Source: Fulvia fulva (lineage: Eukaryota > Ascomycota > Dothideomycetes > Mycosphaerellales > Mycosphaerellaceae). Taken from it: a stretch of DNA of 64,000 nucleotides. Below the pieces are notes generated by a model, which was not told the origin of the DNA, searched no databases, and was given only the letters and a program-made list of their open reading frames with translations. The position numbers were made by a program, and so were the translations under genes. Shown piece after piece: positions 51,597 to 62,615 of the stretch (within the stretch, counting starts at the first letter, position 1; every line of letters begins with the position of its first letter). The stretch is taken from NCBI RefSeq assembly GCF_020509005.1, contig NC_063014.1, forward strand, positions 3,472,001 through 3,536,000, in the 5' to 3' direction.

Positions 51597-54500
51597 AGAT
51601 AGATTTGTCATTCCCCTGTTCTAGGACCCTATCCGGCCTATATAGGTATATATCTATTGTTAAGTACAAAGGGAAACCCGAATAGGTGAAAACCCTTCCC
51701 GCCCCCGACTACTCCTTATCTAGATTAGCTTTCCCTCTAAACGTACGTAGTCTATATCACTACCCCGTTAGCCCCCGCTCCTAGCCGGTCTCGTCGCGCT
51801 ACGTCGTATCCTCTCTTCCTATACTACTCCTACTAGGCGGTACTATTCTAGCTAGCCCTTCTCTAGTATCTAGTTCGTAATACGCCGTAGGTCCTTAGCG
51901 TTGTTAAGAAGTGCCCTAATCGTCCGGTTCCTCGCCTTTACTATCTACTCCCCCCTTCCTAGCGACTACCTCGGATAGACGAGGAGTACGTACCGTACGT
52001 TCTAGGAGCAATAGCCGTAGAGGTAGCTAGTATTTGTGTATCCTAGAACCTTCCTCTATAATAGTTACCCCTAGAGGCCGATGTGTTCGCTTCGTAGTTA
52101 GGTTACTATACTACTCTATACCCTCGTAAGGCGGTAGTAGATAAGCTTCGGGGGGTACTTAACCGCGGATTTCGTAGCTAACTATTCCTTAGGTTGTCCC
52201 GCTAGCTAAGGGCGTCTACTATGCCCTATAACCTAGTTGTTCTACCTCTCTTTCTATAGTTGCTCGACAAACGATTTCTTACCTTCCTATTATATTACTA
52301 GCTATTCGTCCCTTACCCGGTAGTTCGGCTCGTTTCCGGGTCGAATACCCTTATACGCTAGTACTAATTCGCGGGCCCTTACGACTATACTAGCGATGAC
52401 CTTCTATACTAGGTACTATACCGACTTGCCTAAGTAGGAGGTCCGTAGTCCCTAGATATATAGGTCGATCGGCGGTATAGCGGTCTCGTACTTAAGCATC
52501 CTCGTTAGTATCGACTTATATACCCCGGTGACCTTCCTTAGGCATTGGTTTTAGATCTTCGCTAGCGGCGCGACGAGTCCCTTCGATAGGTAGGCCCTCT
52601 CGCCTAAGGACTATACTTAGCTACTATAGGTAAGGACTAGCCGTATAATAGCCGTATATAGAAGTCGTGACTACCGGAAGTCCGCCCCCTATATAGACGT
52701 AGTAAGGCTCTAGTATAATACTATATTCTGTTTAGCTTTCCGTAATATTGCCTAAACGTACTTCCTCTACCGTAGCGCCGGGTCTACCTATAGTCCGAGG
52801 ATCCTAAGCTAATTTACCGGGTTAGTCGTATACCCCTATATCTAGATAGAAGCTTATATATTATAGAACTGTAGTAGGCGCGTAAAGTGTATTAGATTGT
52901 ACTTTTCTAGGGTAAACCGAGCCCCGTGCCTCCTAGCCTAGTCCTCGTAGATCTTATACTTCTCTTCTAATAGCCTATAGTTCTCCTTAGTCGAGGAAGA
53001 CTACGCTAGGATATTCGTATCGTCTACGAAGCCGCTCGTAGCGGTGTTCTAGGATTCTAGGGCTAGGAGTAGCGTCGCTATAAAGAAGAGGAATAGGATA
53101 GGTACTAGCGTTAAGCCTTACGGGATTCTAGTATAGACTACCTAAAATAGGCTTCTATACTAGCTGACTAGGATCGACGTACTACGGTTTTGGAGGTAGG
53201 ACCGTACGAAGTTGATAAGCTACTTAGGGAGTCCTTTCGACCTTAGGATATAGAGTAGCCGCGGGTATAACACGTAGTCGAAGGCTCCCGATATATCTAG
53301 GCTAAGTAAGGAAGCCACCTTGTCCCTATTCTTATACTAGATAGCCTTTACCTAAGAGGTGATAAGTTCTATCGCGGATAGCGTCGATCGCTATAGGCGC
53401 GTACCTATCTAGGTGTCCGGGAGTAGGGAGTGTTCCTCTACCGCCTCGGAGAGTCTCGTTATAACTAGCTTCTTAAGCGCCTTCCTAAGAGTGTTAAGGA
53501 GCGTAATTAGGCGGTACGACTTCACCTACGTATAGTCTTCCTTCTACGGCTTACGTAGGACTACTATCGTCGATTGTTTAAAAGCTATCGGGTAGTATCC
53601 GGTCTATAGACAGGCGTTAAAGATCGCTATAACTACTAGGGCTAGTTGATCTCTATACTTCTTTAGTAGCTCGTTTAGGATCCTATCCGGCCCCGGGGCT
53701 TTCTTCGCTAGTAACTTCCTAAGTATAGCGGCAACTTCTCCCTCGGACACCTCCTATTAGACCGCGATACTAGGGGCTAGAGGAGTAGAGCTGTTTATAT
53801 CGCTTAGATTAGCCTCGACTAGGGGCGGGAAGAACTTACTAGCTAGTAGACGTGCCTTAGCCTCGGGGTCGCTAACCGGGCTACTAGGCGATTATAGCGC
53901 TAGGATAGAGAAGGAGGGGCCCTATATAGGGTCCTGTCGGGCCCATTTCGCTAGCTTCTACATCCTCTCTAGCTTGCCGGCGATTTCTTCTACTATAGCC
54001 CTCTAGCCGACTGCTTTCTCCATTTGTATTATAGCTTTCTTCTATTAGTATGCCTCCCTAAATACGTTCTAGGCCTCCTCGCTATAGCTGCTCGTCTATA
54101 CCCGGCGGGCTCTCCTTACTTCTCTTACTACCGTAGTACACTCCGGCGTCTAGTATAGTTTAGACTATATCGTTAGTTAGGTAAGCGGAACGTGAAGTAA
54201 GGTCGCTTTTCTTATTTTATCTATTAACCCCTAGACTACTTTGTCTATCTCGTCTTTACTATTATATTGCTACTACGCGATCTGGACTAGCCTCTTAGAG
54301 TTATCGAGGTACGCCTAGATATTGGCCTAGTAGGCCTTTCCCTAGTTTAGCTTAGGGGTTCTCGCTAGTATACGTTATATCTATATCGCAATAGAGGTCC
54401 TAACTAGTATGTACTCTAACGACGCCTCGAGTTTATGTTCGATCCTATAGTAGGTTACCGTATAGTAGTAGCTATCTAAGATCTAGGAGAGGTCGATCGT

Positions 54501-56507
54501 GCCTTAGAGTCCCCCTCTCTTCTAGGTGCCTAGGTCCTTCGGGGTATTGAGGGTAATTACGTTGCTCGCTATCAAGTCGAGTACTTCGTCGGCTATAGGG
54601 TGCGGCTATATAAGGCTTTCCTAGGAAGGGTAGTATATATTGAAGTCTCCTACTACGATGTGGTACCCTTGTCTCTTAAGCGCACTATCTAGGTGTCTAC
54701 AGACCCCTAGGTCGCGGCTAGACCTCGAGGCTAGCGGTTGTATATATAGGTTGTGTATCTAGGTGCTACCTACGTAGAGGGAGGTAATATCGCCCCCGCC
54801 TTCTTCGTCTACGTAGTATACTACCTCCTAGTCGGATTCTAGTATATCCTTGCTGACATAGAAGCACGTACGGGGTCTGCCGTCGCCTCGTAGGCATATC
54901 GTATAGCCTAGTGACTTGTAGGTCGTTAGTCTCTTATAGTGCGGGTTAATCTATAGCTCCTAGATTATAAGGACGTAGTAGACGCGCGGGTCCGCCTCGT
55001 ATAGGAAATGCTTCTAGACTATATCCTTACTATAGTTAACGTTATACTAGATAATACTAAGCGTATCGAGGCTAGTTATCGTTATCGACAATCATTTCCT
55101 CTATAATGTCCTATATCCTACTACCTAGCGCGTCCTAGTCTACGCCTATTAGCTATATACTAAAGGGGAGCCGGGCCTAGTTAGATTCTATCGCCGTAGC
55201 TAGTAGAGCACGGGGCCTCCCGTACGCCCTAGGTTACGTATCCTTTATATTATTCTCGGCCCTAGGGCGCTTATACCCGACCGCCGCTAGCTAGTTCCGG
55301 TATAGGCTAGCCTTACGGTCGCCGTAGAATCTTAGGGCGACGGTTCTGTTTGTGATTGCCTTGTTTTTTGCTAGTTTCCGCTATAGGCATTCCGCGCTAT
55401 ACGATAGGTAGTGCCCCGGACAGTTCGCGTACCGTCTCGTAGCTAATATATAGTCCCTAGATATATAGTCTCCTATATAGTTCGAGTAGGCCTACTTGTT
55501 TATATACGTATAGGTTTAGTGTCTATACTATTAGCATTTGAAGTATTAGAGGACACGAAAGAGTAAGGAGTGCTTTTCTACTATCTTAAGGCTATATTGC
55601 TAGATTAGGCCTTGTTCTATCGCTAGATCCGCCGCTTTCGCGTCTTATAGCTATACTATTAGCGCCGAGGCCTTCTTACCTTCTAGCTATTTCCTATAGA
55701 GCCAAGTCGCCTTCTAGATTAGAGAGTTAAGAGTGACCGGGTTGTCCTCTTAGAGAGCACGTAGGTGACCTTAGTTAGTTAGGTCGAACTCCTTAAGTAT
55801 ATCGTAAACTAGGATCGTAAATTGCTTCGTTAAGACCTTTACTAATACCGTAACCTTAGATACCTACTATAGCTATGCCTCTAGGTACCTCCTAGTAGTA
55901 GTAGAGCTAGTATAGATCTATAGAGTGCCGTTAGACTATTAGTTCACTACGACTACCCCTAGTTAGTTAATTCGTTAGGCGAGCTCCTTATTCGATAGCT
56001 TCGTAACTTCGGCCTAGTCTTCCTTTACTATAATACGGATCGTGACTATATCGTACGTTAGGCGGGGGCCTAGTATCGATGCCGCGACCGATGCCTAGCT
56101 ATAGGGGTGTTGATTCCGGGTGGCCTTGCTAATCGCCTAGGACGTCGTCCTCATTTCTTATTGCCCTCGGTAATACGATAGTATAAGCGCCGTACGTAGC
56201 TAAGTGATCATTACCTATAGAGACCGGTATAGGAGCTGATCGTTAGTTTCTATGCTTTTTGCGTCTTCTATAAGTTGCTACTAGTTGTCTTAGGGGAGCT
56301 TCGCCTATAGAGCCGTAGGCGCCGTCAGTACCGTAGCCTGGGCTGCCATTGCCTAGGAGTTGCCTAATGTAGCTAGGCACCTCCGCGGCGTTTGGAGCTG
56401 AAGAAACAGGGTGAAGAAAACTTCAAGCTGTCCAGATTGAATGAGGTAGAACTCCCTCAATTCTAGGGGCAGTGGCCTGCTTTGTATATCGTTGGAATGG
56501 CCTTGAT
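51597..56507 (-). mobile_element. LINE-A copy A6, near full-length, at the edge of the gene region
   Basis: A 4.9-kb minus-strand copy whose tail joins Gypsy1c exactly where A1 joins its own Gypsy1. A variant near the 3' end (aagtac at 51,663-51,668) is shared with A1 and absent from A3, A4 and A5. Toward its 5' end (about 56,330-56,507) CA and TG reappear in number, so this part is nearly unmutated. ORF2 is otherwise broken by stops. No target duplication: the 5' flank is a Copia shard and not Gypsy1. Confidence 0.9.
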
Positions 56508-56512
56508 GAGAG

Positions 56513-56570
56513 CGACTTTAATTACTTTCCTTCTCGCTAGTTTCCTAAGCGATCTTTTACTTCGGTCGAG
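56513..56570 (-). mobile_element. Small Copia fragment at the boundary of the gene region
   Basis: 56,513-56,555 is identical to Copia protease-region sequence at about 29,908-29,950, and the next bases (tttacttcggt) match about 30,026. It is a shard with an internal deletion, stuck between LINE-A A6 and single-copy DNA. Confidence 0.75.
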
Positions 56571-56748
56571 TATATAAATAAGAGAACTCGTATTCATCCG
56601 CCAGCCACAACATCTAGATCTAAACACGATCGCGCTTGGAGCGCGTGTGTCATTGTGGCGACATACCGAGAAGCCACAGCATCCAAATGAACCTCAGGTG
56701 CTGTACTCTGCCACATGTGTTCCAAATCGGTAGAGCACAAAGAGGAAT

Positions 56749-58495
56749 CTATAGTCTAGCCTTCTCCTCCCTCACGATCAAGCCTCGTACTCTACTCTTC
56801 TCCCGATCATTCGCCTTCAAGATGCGCCTGAGCAATTTCCCAGTTGGCGACTTCGGTATGCTATCCGTGAACTCAATCTCCAACAACCTTTTATACGAAG
56901 ACTTCTTCTCCTTCACGAAATTCAGAAGTTGCGTTCCAAGTTCTCGACTGGGTGTGATGCCGTCTCGAACAAGTACATATGCCTTGGGCTTCTCACCCGA
57001 GTAGTCGTCAGGTATGCCCAGCACAGCACAATCTTCCACATCCTGGTGACCTTGTAGCACATCTTCGAGCTCCGCGGGTGCTACTTGTTGTCCTCTGACT
57101 TTAATCATCTCCTTAATTCTGTCTTCGATGTGAAGCAGACGTTCGTCGTCGATGTTACCCACGTCGCCTGTGTGGAAGAAGCCCTGTTCGTCGAACGTCT
57201 CTGTTGTAGCTGTAGGGTTATCCAAATATCCCATGGCAATCTGCGGACCTTTGGCGCAGATTTCACCAGTTTGACCCGGGCCAAGCTCCTTGTTAGGGTC
57301 GTTGAGGTCGAGGACTTTTGCTACTGTATTCGCCATGAGCTTGCCAGCTGTAGTGGCATACTTGTAGTCGAAAAGGCTCGGTGGGTGGGCTGAGATACAT
57401 GCAGTAGACTCCGTGGCTCCGTAACCTTGTCGAAAGCCGGTATTGGGGAACTTTTTGTGTAACAGCTGGATGATCTCAGGCGCTGTCGGTGCTGATCCAG
57501 ATGACCATCTCTTCACTATTCGTCGCAGGTCGGGCATATGATTTTCCACGACGGGATCTCTCACCATACGGATGACGATCGGAGGTACCAGAATGAGTTC
57601 CGGAACGCGATACGTGACGATTGCCTGCAGCATAGACTCCGTACTGAATGATGGAAGCATGATGCAGTCGCCGTTCATGAAGACTGGGTAGTGGATGTAA
57701 CGGACCAGACCTGTGATGTGAAACAAAGGAGTCACTGCTAAGCAACGATATCGCTCGCCTGGATCAATGACTTGGAGCTGGCGCAGCTGATGGCATTGAG
57801 CGATTATGTTATGATGGCTTAGCATGACCGCCTTGGGCAAGCCAGACGTGCCGCTGGAGAAGTTGAGATAGCCACATACTTCCTTGTTGGTTTTTCCTGG
57901 CGGTATACGATACGATAGCTCGGCATTGTCCCATGGGCCGGTCTCAATCAGCTGGTGGATGCTTGTAAAGCCCTGCTGTTCGCCCTCGAGGAGGAAGATA
58001 TGCGTCCTAGGCATCCCAACATTCTCAGCCGCAGCCAGGGCAACATCCAGAGAGCCGGGAAGCGTGAAGAGAAATTTCGTCTTTGCGGTCTTCAGGGCAT
58101 GAGTCATCTCGTCCACGTTGTATCCTGGAGAGGCACCATTGATACGTCCACCGGCTCGGATGATGGCCCAAAGTGCAACGGGGTACCAAATCGAGTTACC
58201 AGCAAAGATCGATGCTGTGTCTCCAACTTGAAGACCGTACTGCCGAATCAAGGCGGAGCTCATCAGAGTGGCCTTCTCCTTGACCTCTGAGTAATACAAC
58301 CTCTCCTTCGTGATGGCATTCTCGTAGCAGGCATGATCCTTTGGTGCATATATCACAGGTAAGTACTCTCCACTCTCGAAGACCCATTGCCAGGTCGTGA
58401 CATTGGTTGGGACTGTGATCGATGAGCATAAGCCGATGGTTTCTGCAAGAAGACCTACTGTCCAGATCTGGATGATCAGACTTCCACAACACCAT
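56749..58495 (-). CDS. Acyl-CoA synthetase (4-coumarate-CoA ligase-like, AMP-binding), probably peroxisomal
   Basis: Two exons: 58,459-58,495 and 56,749-58,412, with a 46-bp GT-AG intron at 58,413-58,458; this gives 566 residues, the usual family length. The downstream open frame alone has no ATG at its beginning, and the joined N-terminus (MVLWKSDHPDLD then IPTNVTTWQW) fits the family, so I chose ATG 58,495. Visible motifs: SSGTSGLPK (residues 198-206, ATP-binding loop), GYGATES (342-348), TGD (427-429), DRIKEMIKVRG (from 443) and PKSPTGK with the catalytic Lys at about 538. The enzyme makes an acyl-AMP and then an acyl-CoA. The C-terminus ARL fits a type-1 peroxisomal signal. The substrate cannot be read from sequence. 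It is transcribed divergently from the F-box gene. Confidence 0.92.
58413..58458 (-). other. Intron of the acyl-CoA synthetase gene
   Basis: 46 bp, donor gtaggt and acceptor cacag on the minus strand. Removing it joins exon 1 (37 nt) to exon 2 in frame and restores a family-like N-terminus; without it the ATG frame diverges. Confidence 0.8.
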
Positions 58496-58793
58496 CTTTC
58501 CTAGGTACAGAAACAAGGACAGGCAAAGAAACTGGTATGCCAAGAAAGAAGAAGGAAACTACCTACGGCTCAGAATCTCTCTATCGCGTGACTTAGCTGG
58601 TAGATGGAGTGTTGGCCGGAGTTGATGTTGGTGAAGGAGTGGAGCAGTTGCAGCCGAGGTCATGGCAGTTTCAGACACACCATATCCTACTCATCATGTG
58701 ATTTGGTGTTTCAAAGTGGCCGCGCTCCGGTTGCACCACGCGTCTGCCCGACATTGTCCCAACGACACCGAACGTCAGTATCGTAGAGCCAGT
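58496..58793. promoter_or_regulatory. Shared divergent promoter region
   Basis: 298 bp between the start codons of the minus-strand acyl-CoA synthetase and the plus-strand F-box gene. Dinucleotide use is normal. I could not single out a TATA or CCAAT box with confidence. Confidence 0.6.
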
Positions 58794-60337
58794 ATGGACA
58801 TGGCGATCGACTCAGAGCCATCTATGCAGCTGCAGCCAGCCATGTTACGCCTACCTGCAGAGCTTCTACATCACGTCTTCAGCTTCCTCGACGCTCCAGA
58901 CGTCCTGACTGCCCGAACAGCATGTGTGCGATGTAGCAAGATCGGTGCTGAGCACATGCTCGAAGAAGTCATATGTGTGTACAAGAGAGACCGCCTGCAA
59001 CGGCTGAAAGAGATTGCACAGCATGCAGCACTCTCACAGCAAGTCAGATCATTTTACTTCCAAGCCGAGCGATTTCGAACACCACCGATGCCATACGAGG
59101 AATGGGACTCTGACCGCTCCGACTGCCTTCCGTTCGCCGATTACAACATCTATCACGAGTGGCCAGCCTGGAATGGTCGGTGGGACGAACGCAGCCAACG
59201 AGCCTTCAAACGTGCAAGTCAGAGATATGATCAACGAAAGAAAGGGAAGCACACTTGGGAAGAGATCAGGGAGGCATACAAATTCTATCTAGACACCGTG
59301 AACGATCAGCGTCGAATTCGTGATGCTGGCTTTGACACAGAATGCCTTACTGAGCTGTTCCGAGCATGCTCCAAGCTCGAAGAGATTACTCTTACCCTGG
59401 GGCACGGAAGCAAAAAGGAGGAACCGACATGCAAAGAACAGCTTTCAAAGACTGCATGCGCTTCCCGGGATGCGGCGATGCGAGTAATCTGAATGCTGGC
59501 GTTGACCAATTCTTCAGCGTCATGAACGCCCTGATTCAATCTGGAAGAAGGCCAAAACGACTTACCGTGGACGAAGTGACCTGGCGTATCTTCACACCAG
59601 AGAAGCTGAACCAGTGCTCAATGCGCGATGTCATGAGCACTTTGAAGGAATTCCGCCTAGGCATTGGATGCTGTGACGACGAACTGCCTGATCGAGAGGA
59701 AGAGATCGTCGAGGAGGCTTCGTTCATGATTCGAAATGGCGTCCTGAAGACATGGCTTGGTGTCGCCTCAGAGTTGCGTGTCTTGAAGCTGATCATGCCC
59801 ATGCTGGCAGGTGGTCCGGCATTTCTGAGGACGAGAGATGTCATTCCCGAGAAGACATGGCCCAAATTGCGAGAGCTCGGTCTGTCAGACTTCGAAACGA
59901 CCGAAGGAGATCTCGTAGATCTACTCCTGCGTCACAAAGAGTCCCTCCGAAGATTATCGCTCTCCCACTTAGACCTCGTGGCTGGCGAATGGGAGTCGGC
60001 ATTCCGACGGATAGGCGGAAAGCTACCAAAGCTGCGCAAGATCAAGCTTCGCGGTTCGTTTCTTGAGTCGGGCGCGCCTCATCTTCACTTTGGTATCCCC
60101 GGTGAAGCCAGTCAAGACGATCCGATGTGTGACACTATTGAAGAATGCATCCTGTATGGCGGTGAGCTGCCCGACTTCTCTGACTTGCTTGACGAAGAGA
60201 TAGAATGGGACGACTCGGAAGATGGAGACAGCTACGATCACGAGTCGCCGAGCAGGATTGACGAGGCGGACGCTGGCTACACGTCGGATGGGTCTGTGGT
60301 CTCTTACAGTTCGGACGAGTTCGACAAGACTATCTAA
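58794..60337 (+). CDS. F-box protein with acidic C-terminus; apparent frameshift
   Basis: Start ATG 58,794 (MDMAIDSEPS) is preferred to the in-frame Met at 58,662, because the F-box begins shortly after it. Residues about 18-60 form an F-box (LRLPAELLHHVFSFLDAPDVL), which would bind Skp1 in an SCF ubiquitin ligase; the rest would choose the target. Leu-rich stretches (LRELGLSDFE, LRRLSLSHLD) suggest degenerate leucine-rich repeats, and the C-terminal 50 residues are very acidic. The frame changes between about 59,390 and 59,430: the first frame ends at 59,492 and the second, open from 59,366 to 60,337, carries the remainder. No GT-AG intron lies there, so one base seems to be missing (runs gggg and aaaaa are nearby). 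Total length 1,544 nt is one short of a whole frame. It may be a pseudogene or a sequence error. Confidence 0.75.
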
Positions 60338-60567
60338 AGGAGCGATCCTGCAAGCCCAGACTTTGGCTCTGAGCTAGGCCGCTCTCGAAGGATGCATGGT
60401 GAGTGAGCCCGTCAAGGTGAATCAACAGTCTCATCGGATGCGTCCACCATCCACTTCGTCTTACCGTCTGCTTGCTCCGCTTGACGGAAGATGTACTTGG
60501 CGTTGAGGGTCGCGTTTGCGCGGCGATCGACCTCTCCCATTTCATCCAACAAACGTGATCCTGCCAA
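60338..60567. other. Intergenic region between convergent genes
   Basis: 230 bp between the stop codons of the F-box and DUF3433-like genes. The open frames crossing it on the minus strand look like shadows. No clear terminator motif is seen. Confidence 0.5.
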
Positions 60568-62615
60568 TTAGTACATCTTCGTACCAAGCACATCAGGCAA
60601 GAACGGTATCTTTGGTTCGTGCCACCGGCCTATCATAAGCACGACGACACCCAGAACCATGATACCGAGAATGCTCATGCATAGGTAAGAGGCGAGGCGG
60701 TACTGGTAGTAGGTCTGACCAGGTGCAAATGGTATGCTACCGATCAGGATACTCAGCAGCTCAGCCAGCAGCGTCATGATCGTAATGATTGCGACCGTCC
60801 AGTATCGATTCTTGATCGCCGTGTATGTCGAGGCCATTGGAGTAGTCGTTGTGACGGAATCAACCATCCCGCTCTTCGTAGCATGGACATGTATGCAGTA
60901 GCGCGAAGCGCCATTTTTACTCCCGAAGCGCCCCAGCTTGTACAGCCTGCCTTCGAGACGGTGCCGAAGCTGTGATTTGCTGTCGACCGCGGCGTCCGAC
61001 ATCAAGTCAGACACGTCGGGTCCTATCAGTTGTGCGACCGCGGCAATCGAGCTTGGGTCGCCTGGTAGGTCAGTGGTGGTGCTGGACAAAGTGGCTAGCA
61101 TTGCGATCATGATTGCCGCGTTGATCAGCAATATCGCCTGGGTAGCTCGAATGACCACTGGAGATATTGCTACACGAGCGGGACACGGGTTGGGGTTCGC
61201 AAGTAGCGAATATGCACAGCCCCAATCTGTGTCTGCGATCACGGCCTCAGAGGCCAAAGCTGGCAGTAAGCAGGCGGCCAGCGAGGCGACTGATGTCGAG
61301 ATGAGAACCCATCGTCGACCTGATATTGCACGGAGGATGCCGACGATGGCCAATTGGTCGTGACATGACGAGAACAGTGCCTGGTCCGCGAGCGCTTCGT
61401 TTGGCTCACTCAGCTGGCGAAATGGCTCGACCAGTCTCAGACTGTTGGTCACGACAGAGATGATGATGCGGTAGACAACCGCTATTAGTACGGCCAAATA
61501 GCTACCCACGAATATCTGTGCCGGACTCCACTCGTGGGACATGTCATCGGGGGGGGCCGACGAGCCCTGTGCTGTTGGACAAAGGCAGCGTGCTGTTCAC
61601 ATCGCGTCTGGAGATAGCCTTAGTTCCTTCGATCGAAGTGGCTCTCCCTAGTCCAACCAGAGCCAGATCTCTCTTGTGCGTGCGAACATAGTCACCTGTG
61701 TAGCAATGAGGCGGGATCATGAATGCGCGTCTGGCTTGCGTGCCAGTCGTCATTGTCTGAGCTTGATCATCCCGGCAGGCCTGGGCGGTAGCGGTGGTCG
61801 TGGAGTGGATAGCTGTCAGAACACTCGCGCGCAACGTCCTCGCAGGCGAAGGATCTGATCTCGTTACCACATGGACCGGCAGATGTTCCGACGCCACCGG
61901 TGCGCTAGTCGTCCGAGGATGATCGACTGCTGGTGCATTTCTACTTGTCCGGAGGTAACAGCAGGTGTGGAAAAAGCGCCATCCGCAGTTGAAGGTAGCA
62001 CAGTCTTCTTTCTGAATCCAAAGATCTACGCTCGACGAGTACGTGGTCATCATATCGGTGACAGCAGATATATGTGAGACTTTGGGATTGTAGGTCGCCA
62101 CAGTCACTAGCTGGAGAGAGCTATTCGAGTGGTGTGCTAGTGTCTAAGCGATGTCAACGACTGCTCGAAATACGGTCAGTGACAGCTCACCTTTACGATC
62201 GCTTCGAACGTTGTCGAATTCCCGTCTGATGTGGCGGAGCTGGTGACATGAGTGTGGGACGGGGAATACCAGATCCTTCGTGTATGATTGCTCTGTAGAT
62301 CTCTTCTTCGAGCATTTGAGACTGCGAGAAGACCCGAGGTATCATCACTTTTGCCATCGGGAAGCTTGAAGAGTGCATATTCCAGTAGCACGATCCAGCC
62401 TAGAGTCAATAAGACGACCGAAGCAGGGATCCATTGCGTAGAGCCAAAGGCTTATAGTCACAGCCGTCCTCGGCGGGTCGAACTGGAAGTGAGCGATATC
62501 AGCCTAGTACTTGGTTTTGGTAGACCAACAACTTACCTTTCTTGCGCTGTACTGCCTGCTCAAGACCGTCGCCTTCAACGACCCGAATCAGCTGTTTGGA
62601 TGGGTGCTCCAGCAT
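60568..62615 (-). CDS. DUF3433-like multi-pass membrane protein
   Basis: Modelled exons: 62,537-62,615, 62,191-62,450 and 62,110-60,568. Intron 1 is 86 bp (gtaagt..ataag), intron 2 is 80 bp (gtgagc..ctccag). Start MLEHPSKQLIRVVEGDGLEQ. About six membrane spans are visible: VVLLTLGWIVLLEYALF early, then IFVGSYLAVLIAVVYRIII, WVLISTSVASLAACLLP, QAILLINAAIMIAML, VAIITIMTLLAELLSILI and SILGIMVLGVVVLMIG. The block SPAQIFVGSYLAVL and the following LVEPFRQLS resemble fungal DUF3433 proteins, whose function is unknown. Upstream and downstream frames in exon 3 meet at a run of eight C (about 61,549-61,556 on the plus strand as G) and are out of register by one base. Either that run is one base too long (626 residues) or a 124-bp intron (gtgact..aacag) removes it (585 residues). 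It converges on the F-box gene, 230 bp apart. Confidence 0.65.

Noticed and set aside
57085..58290. Plus-strand open frames opposite the acyl-CoA synthetase
   Set aside because: They are shadows of a long, well-supported coding exon on the other strand.
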